Positions 1 to 9,496 of a stretch of DNA of 14,085 nucleotides are shown here, in pieces. Positions within the stretch are counted from its first letter, which is position 1. Each line of letters opens with the position of its first letter. Below the pieces are notes generated by a model that searched no databases, was not told where the DNA came from, and worked only from the letters and a program-made list of their open reading frames with translations. Origin of the DNA: Euperipatoides rowelli (lineage: Eukaryota; Onychophora; Udeonychophora; Euonychophora; Peripatopsidae); assembly GCA_003024985.2 (NCBI GenBank), contig PXIH01S0000147.1, one strand, 5' to 3'. Both the position numbers and the translations under genes were made by a program.

Positions 1-1587
1 CATTATTGAAATATGCTTTACAAAATGTTTTTAACATTTGCCATCAAAGCTTTTAATCAAAGATTAGGAAAATGTAGCCTCAATCACCCCACCCACCCTA
101 TCCATTTCCACTCCATCCAAAGTTTAAAAAAAAAAACTGGATACACCTGTGAATTATTTGTTGCTGCATGTTTAAAGCACCTAATTGTCTTAAGTATTCT
201 CAACCTGTTCTTTTTACTTGCACCCAAACCAAGGTCACTAATGAAAGTTTATGTTGGCAGAAAATTAGAGGTTGTAGACGGATTTTATTTGTTATAGTTT
301 TAAAAAAAAAATTTTAAACAAATATACGAGGTACATATAGAGAGGTCTTATGTCATACAAACTTGGGATTATACAACAGACATAATGATTTATAATTAAC
401 CAAACTCTGACGGCTTATTAATTAGATTCAGCAATTGTTTTATGCAAATTTAAATTTACCACAGTGAAGTGCTACCACATTTCAAAGTCACAACAATAGG
501 CTATATCTGTATCTTCAATACTATTAGCATATGTGGTCCACATAATGTGGATGACATACGGTACTGTAATATCACAGGATGAGATAAACGTTTAGATTAT
601 TTGACAGGAACTCATTCCTTCATGAAATAAGTAGGAATGAAGCGAAACACTTGGAGAAATGTCATGATAAGGGTCCAAAGCTTTCACAAGAGGATGAGCA
701 CAGTCAGTGCTATATAAGAATTAACAATTATACCTTTAAAAGAGTGAATTTTATAAAATACCTGGCAAGTGATAACAGATGACTCAACAATAAAGAAGAC
801 ATCCCAATCTCACCTGGACACTTATACAAACAATATATGATGTGATCAGAGCACACACACACTGCACTGCTTGTGATAAAGATGACAGTAATAACCAAAA
901 CAACAAAGCGTGGGTTAAGTCAAACAAATGGAATTCACACTGAAATGTCACCTTTTTCTTACCAACAGCAAACATTAATAGTACAACAAGGAAAAATCAA
1001 ATAGAATTCCATAGCCATCTGAGAACTCGATGAAATCATCAAAGGACAATAGGGACCTAAAGGATGAATACTCAACTGCAAATAAGTTGGAAATGAAGCC
1101 CATAGAATTGTCCAGCAACTCTGAAATAAGATCCTAGGATTGGATATTAGGTTTCTTTAACAAAATCTGACAGTATATCTAATTGAAATGAAACGAATAA
1201 GTTTTTTAATATCATACCCATGTGCTAGAAATAAAATAGTTTTTACCTATGTTATGGTATGGTTTGATAATTTTAAATGTACTATAGGTATAGGGGAGCT
1301 CAAACAAGTTTGGACAATCTTCTAGCTTAGCTATTTTTATTGCGTATATCAAAGGTGTTCAAAAATTCCACTATTGATGTGCATGTCTAAAGCTTTCTTA
1401 AAATCCAAGGTCACTATTTCGAGCTTCTGTGCTCATATATTTTCGAACACATTTGTTGCAATAAATTTAATTTCATAGGCCAGTATGAAAGATATAGCCT
1501 GCCTGTTCTTTTGATAGAATAATCCTGTTTGTTCATTTTTTTTAAAAAAGTTTAGTGAATTCATGCACTCTTGTTCAGTGATACAGA

Positions 1588-1617
1588 AGAAGAGTACAGT
1601 ATGTACTGTGCTCTTCT
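1588..1617. repeat. 14-bp hairpin built around TACAGTA/TACTGT
   Basis: AGAAGAGTACAGTA (1588-1601) and TACTGTGCTCTTCT (1604-1617) are complementary except for one position, which in RNA would be a U-G pair, around a TG loop. The core is the TACAGTA word that recurs through the window. Confidence 0.6.
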
Positions 1618-1809
1618 CTATAATATAGCAAACCCAATGTTATATACTATAAAAAGTTTAGGATATTGATATGAGTTGCTGAAATATTGAAGTGATGTTA
1701 TCACCTGTGAAATACAGTATCTTTAAAAGCGTAACACTAATCCTGTTATCTGATAATTGAATTAGCAGGAAGTGATAAACTCCATTTTAAAATTAAGACA
1801 TTTATTAAA

Positions 1810-2760
1810 TGTTCCAATTTATTTATTATTTAATGTGTTTATTTTATTTATGAAAACAAAACAAAATCCAATACATAAGATTAGATGAAGTTTTCACCCC
1901 AAAGGATATAAACTTAATTTACAGCTTAAAAAATTTATATATTAAGAAGAAAAAAAACACACCCAAACTTAGTTACCGATATTTACAAACTATGGATAAC
2001 TTATTAGGAATTAATTTAAAGGTATTATAGGTTACTAATCTGTTAATGTATTTACATAATTTAACATAAAAAGTATTGCCGAATCCTTATACATCTTCGT
2101 TCTTATGTGTTCCCTAAAATATTTGTCACAATTTCTAGTTTTGTGCCCTGATATTTTATAGTTAGTATCTGGAACGTATTCTGGTGTTCCCTTGAAAAAC
2201 GATTAAGCAAAAGATTTTTGTTTTTTTATCTAGTCTTTCTATAATGGGTTTCAATCTAAGAGTCTTGAGTGCTTCCCCATATCTCAATGCAGTTCTCCCT
2301 AATACAATACAAACCACTCTTTTCTGAAATACCTCCAATCTATTTAGCTTAGATTTAGTCAATGATGTATACCAAACCTCGGATCCAAATTCCAAATGTC
2401 TTATGTATGTGGTAAAAACCATCACTAGACAACTAATGTCAAATCTAAGCCTCCAAAAGTTTTCTCGCTGCTTTGCTAATACTATTATCTATTTGCGAAT
2501 TCCACTTACCATCACTCTGAAAAATGATTCCTAGAAACTTATAGGAATCTACAACTTGAATAATCTGTTGATTAACTGTTATTGTTATGTTTGGAGTTTT
2601 ATTACTTTTTTTATGTATAATCAGTGCTGATTTTTTTGGAGTTTAGAATCATTCCACTAGTGTTTACATCAGTGCTTATTATGTTTGCTACACTCTGCAA
2701 AATTGATTCATTAGATATTACATGCCATATTCTCCACACATGACAAAAGACTTGATAGGT
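1810..2760 (-). mobile_element. Non-LTR retrotransposon (LINE) 3'-end relic, CR1/L2-like
   Basis: The minus strand holds the decayed C-terminal part of a reverse transcriptase followed by a 3' tail. In 5' to 3' order: a piece ending GMILNSKK (like GM.LNPKKTK of RT domains); KFLGIIFQSDGKWNSQI (like the KYLG......LKW...I motif after the catalytic core); YIRHLEFGSEVW and NRLEVFQKRVVCIVLG (like YIRPVLEYGSPVW and the thumb/linker that follows); YGEALKTLRLKPIIERLDKK; and a final piece ending in a stop at 2037-2035. They lie in different frames, with shifts near 2634, 2448 and 2194. The tail toward 1810 ends in AATAAA/TAAAT-like short repeats, as CR1/L2-type 3' ends often do. The YADD catalytic motif and everything 5' are missing, so the copy is 5'-truncated and inactive. 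It lies antisense to the host gene. The CR1/L2 versus other jockey-superfamily assignment is a guess. Confidence 0.8.
2035..2745 (-). pseudogene. Broken reverse-transcriptase C-terminal ORF of the LINE relic
   Basis: This is the coding part of the relic, given separately so that its breaks are clear. The longest open piece is 2162-2425 (87 codons, YIRHLEF..KTKIF). Upstream of it the frame changes near 2448, where one frame hits a stop at 2445-2447, and again at an A-run near 2634 (T-run on the plus strand). Downstream it changes at a T-run near 2194, after which a last frame runs to TAG at 2037-2035. At least two of the three shifts fall in homopolymers, the expected place for small indels. 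No function is retained. In an active element this region lies downstream of the RT catalytic domain and near the end of ORF2. Confidence 0.75.
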
Positions 2761-3002
2761 TCAAAGCATTAAAAGTAAAGGATATAAGCATTAAAATATA
2801 TTCTCAAAATACTGTATGTGTATGATATAATTAAGATTATGACATTATGTGTACACATGCAATAGTATAACATTAATTCAGTCACATTGAGCAGATCAGT
2901 TAATTTCATTTAATGTGCAGCTGGCCAGGTTGCATTCATGGCAATTACTATAATAAGGCTGACATTATTAGTATATAATGAATGAAATATAAACCATTTG
3001 AT

Positions 3003-3098
3003 CAGGGATCGCGTTAGCGCATCTAGACGCTTATTTCATGCTTAAAATAATTGAATAACCCAACGAAAAATGTCAGATGCGTATTTACGCATGCCAAA
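3003..3098. repeat. Small inverted repeat, possible remnant of a DNA-transposon end
   Basis: The segment CGCGTTAGCGCATCTAGAC near 3010-3029 is resembled in inverted orientation by the complement of the stretch near 3074-3094 (GCGTAAATACGCATCTGAC when read on the minus strand). The right copy contains its own stem, TGCGTA and TACGCA separated by TT. The left copy is preceded by CAGGGATC, which looks like a hAT-type terminus, but I find no matching CTGATCCC-like far end or target duplication. A 13-base A-run follows at about 3097. The GC-rich words stand out from the AT-rich surroundings. The family is not established. Confidence 0.35.
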
Positions 3099-4088
3099 AA
3101 AAAAAAAAATGGCACAATAAGAGATTTAAAAATAGCTTTAAACTACAGCTATTTTAATTTGTAATTAAATACTTTAGAGAATGAGTCAAATTCACTTCAA
3201 TTACAATTCTTAAAAACCCAGTAGAATACACGGCAAAACATTGTTGGCTAGTATCTTTTGGGGAGAAAAAAGACCAAGCTCTTCAAACAAAACGTAGCCT
3301 AAATCCTTATCATATGATACTGTATTTAAGCATAACGCATGGAAAAGAAAAAGAGAAAAAAAAAACGAAGAATTTTTCCTATTTTTAATGATTCCACATA
3401 AAACGTATGAAAATAAAGAGATAAAGAGTTTTAAATCATCTGAATAACTTCTATCCCCCCCCCCCTTTACTATTTATTTATAATTAAAATATAAAACTAA
3501 AGCAGCAGCCATGTTTTAAATCACGTGACAACGATTCATTTATCCAAATCCATCCCAATCCCAGAAAAGAAAAAGAAAAACAATTGTGGCTATTGACACT
3601 ATTCATAATGACAGTTGTTTATTTAGCTCTAATCAATGGAGACAATATTTCAAAGTTATTGGTAATTTATTTTACAACTGCCTTACACTTTATTAAAATA
3701 TAGGGCAATTTTTAATTAATATATTTAATGATGCCTTTACGACATAACTATCAGTGCATAATTTTTCAATAAAAATGTCTTAATAAATCTGAAGAAAAAA
3801 AAGAAAATTATAGGTAGCTAATCGTAATATTCTAGATTGACAAATTCCACACACCTAGTTTCATGTGTTTTTCCATCTTTGTTAAAAATATGAGTAAACA
3901 AAGTTTATTTATTTTTTCTTTGCTAAAACACGACTTATTTTATAGAAAATAAACACATTTATATTTAAGCATGTAAAGTTACAGTATAAACATGTAAAAA
4001 TGTTTAATTTTTAAAGATTATATGATGTGATTGAAATAACCCTTTATATTGAATAGAATTTTTTTTTTTTTAAATATTTTGAATATTA

Positions 4089-4309
4089 GGGCCCCTCTCT
4101 CCCCCCCTCCACAAGGAGATATTGGTTAAGGCTGTGGGCCCAGGCCAGGAGCGCGGGTATAGTTAAGACATACTTGACTGCAAAAAAAAAAAAAGTAGTC
4201 TTGTAACACCACCTAACAAAGTCTTCTAACCAAAAAACTTATCAAAAATATAAGAGAGTGGTAGCAGGCCCCACCTGGGGCCCAGATTAGGATGTGGGGG
4301 AGGGGGGCT
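4089..4309. repeat. GC-rich imperfect inverted pair in an AT-rich intron
   Basis: Two GC-rich patches, about 4089-4152 and 4262-4309, are imperfect inverted copies. Read on the minus strand the left one contains CCTGGGCCCACAG and later TGTGGAGGGGGG; the right one on the plus strand contains CCTGGGGCCCAGA and later ATGTGGGGGAGGGGGG, in the same order. Between them are about 110 bases of AT-rich DNA with a 13-base A-run. The pair could be two copies of a small repeat inserted in opposite orientation or the ends of one short element. No coding potential. Confidence 0.45.
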
Positions 4310-4543
4310 GATATACAGTATTGATTTTTTTAATTTTTAATCAAAATTTATTTTTGCTAAAAGCAATGCTAATTAACTTCACTCCTAAAAATAAATAAAA
4401 ACCCTCTGATTCTATGCCAAGGTTTTTTTTAAACCCCTTTAAAAAAAATTCTAGTGTGACCTCTGCATTTGATCCACACAACCGTATCTGCTAAAAGCAA
4501 ATATAAAAATACACTACATAATCATTCACATAAATTTACTGAA

Positions 4544-4742
4544 TACAGTATATATTGTAGTTTATAGAATTATGAATATCTATATATACTGTAACTAGTG
4601 TAGGTTATAATAATATACAAGCTACAGTATATATAGTCTACTGTATAATGTATATAAAATTACATAATAGATATACCATACACACACTCTGTATACTGTA
4701 TATAAATAAATTAGAGACCGTATATACTGTATATACAGTAGC
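4544..4742. repeat. Cluster of palindromic TATACAGTATA/TATACTGTATA words
   Basis: In about 200 bases the 7-mers TACAGTA or its complement TACTGTA occur seven times (4544, 4587, 4623, 4639, 4694, 4725, 4734), embedded in TATATA. The last two form a local palindrome (ATATACTGTATATACAGTA). The stretch can fold into many alternative hairpins. It ends about 50 bases before the acceptor of the first exon. It is probably a decayed AT-rich microsatellite; any effect on splicing is speculation. Confidence 0.7.
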
Positions 4743-4752
4743 TTTTAGGTAG

Positions 4753-4950
<198 letters not shown>

Positions 4951-5243
4951 TAAACTTTAGAATTTCTTTAAGAATTGTTCTTATGGGGACAGATGGATCG
5001 AAGAAAATTAAAAAAAGTAATAAAAATGACCAATTTATTGATTTTGATTTTTTTTTCTATTTAAGCATAGAGTAATTAATCTTCCGTTTCCAAAAATCCA
5101 AGTTTTGTTAATATATTACTAAAAAAAGTTTATTAAAATTGAATTTATTAGTACCTACATTTGTTTATTTTTATCGTTTTTGTTCAAAATATATTTAAAA
5201 ATGATCTAACTTTGGATCGTAATATCTCTAGTTACAGTATATA

Positions 5244-5877
5244 CACTAACTTTCGAGCAAACTTGCGATTGTATACTTTTTTTTTCTCATATCACTAAAA
5301 ATAAATTTTTTTAAAGTCTACTTTTTTTTTTATATAGTTTAATATTCATTAATAATTGTATGTATTTTTTTTTCCTTAAAAACTATTTTAAAATTGATAA
5401 TTTTAAAGAATTCCAAACACCCTTTTTTGTCAAAATCTACCAATGGGGATTTGCATGCTAAAATTCGGCCGTCGCAAGCGCTGCTTCAAATCTGTCAAAT
5501 ATTGGTAAATAACATATAACAATTGCGAGTTTGGGAAATCTGCCGATTAAAGATAATTAAAACCACTTATTTACCATTATCTTGCAGGGATGTGAGATTT
5601 GTTTAAAAAAATTGAAGATTCTAGCTCAATCCTGTGAATTGTTATGAAATTTTTAGTATCATGTTATCACTGCCTTTGATAACTGAAGTGCAGCCAGAAA
5701 AGATAACCAATCACAGTCGAGTTTATATACAATCCAAATCAATCCTATGACCTTACTCATAATAAAACGTTGAAGGGGTGTTTACTGAATAATTTCATAC
5801 CTAATAATGACATCCTAGCTGTTGATTTTGCTATGACACATTGAGATTTCTTTACTATAAGGCGGTAAATTTGAGTT
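5244..5877 (+). repeat. Left arm of the foldback element
   Basis: Begins CACTAACTTTCGAGCAAAC and includes in order a T-rich stretch, TTCCAAACACCC, the octamer-like ATTTGCATGC at about 5450, CGTCGCAAGCGCTGC near 5470, AACCACTTATTTACCATTAT near 5562, CAGGGATGTGAGATTTG near 5586, TCACTGCCTTTGATAACTGAA near 5668 and GTTTATATACAATCCAAA near 5720. Each has a counterpart in the right arm in reverse order and on the other strand. The inner boundary is approximate because similarity fades after about 5840. Confidence 0.8.
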
Positions 5878-5969
5878 GTACTATATGGCATACTATTTGC
5901 AAAATAAATCCTATTTTTAAACTCATGTAGGTTAAATGATTATTATAAATTAAAAATTAACCTCATTCT

Positions 5970-5996
5970 GAACAATTTCCACTATTTAAATTGTTC
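5970..5996. repeat. 9-bp hairpin in the foldback spacer
   Basis: GAACAATTT at 5970-5978 is perfectly complementary to AAATTGTTC at 5988-5996, with a 9-base loop. It lies close to the centre of symmetry of the whole foldback (about 5957), so it could form the tip of the large stem. Confidence 0.6.
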
Positions 5997-6044
5997 ATAA
6001 TATTAATAGATGTTTTTAAATCGATTCTTTAATTAGCCGTGATA

Positions 6045-6669
6045 GAAGCCACTTTATTAAGTAACCATGGGAGGAGTTGACCTTTTGGCTGAACTCAACA
6101 GTTAGGAGGTCATATGAGGTATGAAAATATTCATTAGACACCCAATCAAAGAAGGATCGGTAGTAACATGATCTGATTTCTTTGGATTGTATATAAACTC
6201 GCCTGTGATTGGTAACCCCTTCCGGCTGCACTTCACTTATCAAAGGCAGTGATAACGTGATACTAAAAAATTCATAGCAATTCACAGGATTGAGCTAGAA
6301 TCTTCATTTTTTTTTAAACAAATCTCACATCCCTGCATGATAATGGTAAATAAGTGGTTTTAATTATCTTTAATCAGCAGATTTCCAAAACTCGCAATTT
6401 TTATACCTTATTTACCAATATTTTGACAGATTTGAAGCAGCGCTCGCGACGGCCAAATTTTAGCATGCAAATCCCCATTGGTAGATTTTGACAAAAAAGG
6501 GGGTTTGGAATTCTTTAAAATTATCAACTTAAAGGAAAAAAAATACATACGATTATTAAAGACATATTAAACTATTAAAAAAAAAAAGAAGACTTAAAAA
6601 CAAATTTATTTTTAGTGATATGATGAGAGAGAAAAAGTATACAATCACAAGTTTGCTTGAAAGTTAGTG
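6045..6669 (-). repeat. Right arm of the foldback element
   Basis: Inverted copy of the left arm, ending AAGTTAGTG at 6669. An open frame of 89 codons on the minus strand (6285-6016) runs through it, but the matching frame of the left arm is stopped by TGA and TAA within about 40 codons of the same start, and the peptide resembles no family I know. I therefore treat it as an incidental open frame of a non-coding repeat, or at most a decayed coding piece, and do not call it a gene. Confidence 0.75.
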
Positions 6670-6719
6670 TACGTTTGCCATTGTTGGGAGTTCTTTTGTA
6701 AAACACATTTGACCTTTGT

Positions 6720-6870
6720 TTATAAGTGAGTGACGTCAAATTCAAAGAAAATATGATAATTCCCTGTGATTGGATAAAAAGTAAGCTATAAATATTTATA
6801 AGTGTATAAATGTCTAAAGCTCTATGACGCTATGATGACGTTCATAATTGTAATTTGATTGGTCAAAATC
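6720..6870. promoter_or_regulatory. Intronic cluster of CRE-, CCAAT- and TATA-like words
   Basis: A perfect CRE palindrome TGACGTCA lies at 6731-6738, with TGATGACGTTC at about 6833-6843. Inverted CCAAT-type GATTGG occurs at 6768-6773 and 6857-6862, and TATAAATA at 6787-6794. The combination resembles promoter or enhancer composition, but all are short words in AT-rich DNA next to a transposable element, and no transcript evidence exists here. Low-confidence candidate only. Confidence 0.2.
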
Positions 6871-6894
6871 CAAACGATAACAAAATGCTATCAA

Positions 6895-7205
6895 AATAAA
6901 ACATGAATTTAACGTTGGTTTGTTTACTAATATTTTACAAAGTAATGTATTGAAATACTATATTTTGAATGCCAAATTTTGATCTTAAAATGTATTTTTA
7001 GAGTTTAAAGCGTTAAGACGTTATTGTTTTAATAAATCATAATTTGATCAAATGATAATAAAAAAACGTGAACAAAACGATAAAATGTGAACTCCACTCA
7101 TATTTGTTTACTAATATTTTTTAAAGTAAAGTATTGAAATACTACATTTTGTATGCAAAATTTTAATATTAAAATAGAATTTTTTTCGTTTATTTTTAGT
7201 AATCC
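6895..7205 (+). repeat. Diverged direct repeat, two copies, period about 184 bp
   Basis: The block starting TTTGTTTACTAATATTTT near 6919 recurs near 7103. Both copies continue through AAAGTAATGTATTGAAATACTA / AAAGTAAAGTATTGAAATACTA and ATTTTGAATGCCAAATTTT / ATTTTGTATGCAAAATTTT to a TTTTTAG end. Homology extends about 110 bases with some mismatches. A weak third relative of the inter-block sequence (GCTTTAAGATTTTATTGTTTTAATAA) occurs near 8060. It may be an old tandem duplication or part of a larger unrecognised repeat bordering the foldback. Confidence 0.65.
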
Positions 7206-9314
7206 ATGTCGTTAAACAAAATTAAGACCAATTGAGTACTTTTTGTTAGAAAATTTCAGAACTCAATGCAATGCTTTAACATTTTTTTTCGAAATTATAT
7301 TTTTACATGCATAGTGATTTTGTGGAGCAGATAATTCCTAAACCACTTATCCATTTTGGAAAAAAATTGGAGTATTTTTCATTAGTATATGTAGATAGCA
7401 AATAAGAAGTTTCATGTCTCCAGATCAATAAATTAGGTAGTAAATGAGGCTAAATATTTTAGATCATTGAATAAAAGGTTACAAAAAAAAATTATACAGT
7501 ACATAAATATTTCCAAACCTATTACAGTTAAAGCTATAAAACTTATTAGCACTTTTTTGACCTTTATGTATAAGCCTACAAAATTTTATCACTATTCTAT
7601 AAGAAATGCCTAAGAAATGCTTTCCACAAAAAACATATATTTTTCAAGATGGCCACCATTAGATAAAAGAGGGGGAGGGGCTAATTTGCATACCAACTTT
7701 TATCTGGCAATTAGCATGTCTATAAGGCTCAATGGCATTTGGGGGGATTTTCTTAAGGAAGGTTTGATAGATTCTCACATGGCAAATATTGGGATCAAAT
7801 AAATAGAACAAGATATTTTTTCCACCTGGTTTCAAAAACTCTATATATTGATATAAAATTCCCCCTAATTTTGACCATCAATGACCCCCCNTCCCCCCCC
7901 CCCCNCCATTGCACGAGTTCAGGTTAAAATTGATTTGTCATATACAAAATTATAAAGATTTGCATGGTGTTCTTAAAAGTGTTTCATTTGTTTTGAAAAA
8001 TCATTTTTATAAACATGTTAGAAGATGCAGTAAAAAGTGTTGCAAAATATAAATGAACGCTTTAAGATTTTATTGTTTTAATAACTGAGTCATCGTACCT
8101 TTTTTTGAACCCACAATAGCCAACCTGTACCTAGACATCACGAAGGTTTTGGTTGCACATTAGTTGGATGAGTTACAACCTTGTGTCATTTTCTAGCAGG
8201 ATTTATCAAGAAAATAAATTCTTCTGAATTGGAAACCTCTAAGGAGTGACAGAGTGTACATGATAAGGTATCTGCATTAGTGTTTTCAATCACTTATAGC
8301 CTTAAAAAAATCAAGACCCAGTGTCTGTATTTGACGTTTTGGTGACAATTGGAGACAATTTTTGAAGTCTTGCAGCTTTGAGTATAGAATCATGATTGTC
8401 TTCAGCAAAGTCTCAGTAAAATGTTTAAAATTTCAGCTCAATAGAAACTGGTAAATAAAAAACCATTGGATGGTTTAATACTATAAGCAAAGTATATGAT
8501 ATGACAGCCTTAATTCCTTGGAAGAAGAATCCAGACTAAGGTTTGGGTCCATATGTGTAACACATTTATTGAAAGAATAAATAACTTGCCTAAAACCACA
8601 AATGCTTTTTGCACCAGAAAACCAATTTAATATTCTGAGGTTGAGCTCTTAGTGGAGGCCAATTTTGGCAATAGAATTTTCTATAGTAAGATATGGTTTA
8701 AGGAAAGATCTCTACTGGTTCGAGTCTTTATAATCTGGAGCTGCAGAATAAACTTGATTTTATCTATTGAATCAGAATCCAGAAACATTGATTTCCCTCC
8801 GCCCCCACCCCCTATTTTTCAGGTTTATGCAAACATTAACTTCTCCAGCCATGTACTAGAGACTAGGATATCAAAATGTAGACTGCTGACTTATTGAACC
8901 TTCAATTGTTTGATCAGCTGTCAAGTTTAGTATAGAAAATACATTTAGCAACCTTAGTAAGGATAAAATCCATTTTATGAAATGGTTAATGATTTACTGG
9001 CACTGGACTTAATTTCGACTCGGAAAAAGTCTGAACTTTGAAAAATCTTCTTATGACGATCATTTTTAAAAAGTAAACGACTTTTAGTAGTGCACCCAAT
9101 TCTGAAAAGAATAACTGTTTATAGTTGACTAATATTTGTCTAGGCTGGAATCAAATGAGTTTAAAGTTAAATTTTGTATTAGGTTTAAACCTGTCTCTAA
9201 CTAGCAGAGACATAATTCCCTCTTTTATGACATTAAAACTCTAAATTTAAAATTGATTTACCTTAGTGCATTTTTAAATATATGTGATTAGTCTAGTTTT
9301 CAGTTTGCTTTTAA

Positions 9315-9428
<114 letters not shown>

Positions 9429-9478
9429 TAAGGAACTATTTTTATTATTTTATTTAGTTTGACCATAAAATGCAGATC

Positions 9479-9496
9479 AAGTGTGCCTGCACACTT
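9479..9496. repeat. Perfect 8-bp hairpin just inside the second intron
   Basis: AAGTGTGC at 9479-9486 and GCACACTT at 9489-9496 are perfect complements around a CT loop, about 50 bases after the GTAAGG donor. A 12-base G-run (GGGAGGGGG context) follows near 9517. Probably incidental. Confidence 0.5.

Larger units (their letters stand above)
5242..6671. mobile_element. Foldback (long inverted-repeat) element with CACTAAC termini and TA flanks
   Basis: Two arms of about 630 bp (5244 to ~5877 and ~6045 to 6669) are inverted copies around a ~165 bp spacer. The ends read CACTAACTTTC on the left and GAAAGTTAGTG on the right, each bordered by TA (5242-5243 and 6670-6671), consistent with a two-base TA target duplication. 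Such ends occur in Tc1/mariner-type and in CACTA/Mirage/Chapaev-type DNA transposons; which applies is open. No transposase is encoded, so it would be non-autonomous (MITE/foldback-like). Arm homology is near perfect at the outer 33 bases (31 identical) and weaker toward the spacer. Most of the arm differences I checked at CG sites are CG in one arm and TG or CA in the other, as expected from decay of methylated CpG. Being intronic, it would be transcribed with the host gene. Confidence 0.8.

Noticed and set aside
13-297. 94-codon open frame on the plus strand
   Set aside because: Composition and residues look random for AT-rich DNA, with no motif and no splice context; lies in an intron.
784-975. 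63-codon open frame on the minus strand, hydrophobic stretch
   Set aside because: The hydrophobic run is what CA/TA-rich sequence gives by chance; no family resemblance and no supporting signals.
3525-3532. E-box-like CACGTG palindrome
   Set aside because: A single six-base word in intron with no companion sites; expected by chance.
7617-7802. 61-codon open frame on the plus strand
   Set aside because: Contains a run from a GGGGGAGGGG stretch and low-complexity residues; no family match.
7887-7907. C-run with unresolved bases (also 11287-11298 and 12603)
   Set aside because: Looks like sequencing or assembly uncertainty in homopolymers, not biology; exact run lengths should not be trusted.
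8070-8240. Possible tRNA-like or conserved non-coding segment (less AT-rich, TTAGTTGGATGAGTTACAACC)
   Set aside because: No box A/box B pair at tRNA spacing and no cloverleaf pairing that I could draw.
8652-8897. 81-codon open frame with a Pro run
   Set aside because: The Pro run is only the CCCCCACCCCC tract. The TTTTTCAG/GTTT at about 8815-8825 resembles an acceptor, but no TLE coding sequence follows, and the exons on either side already join in phase.
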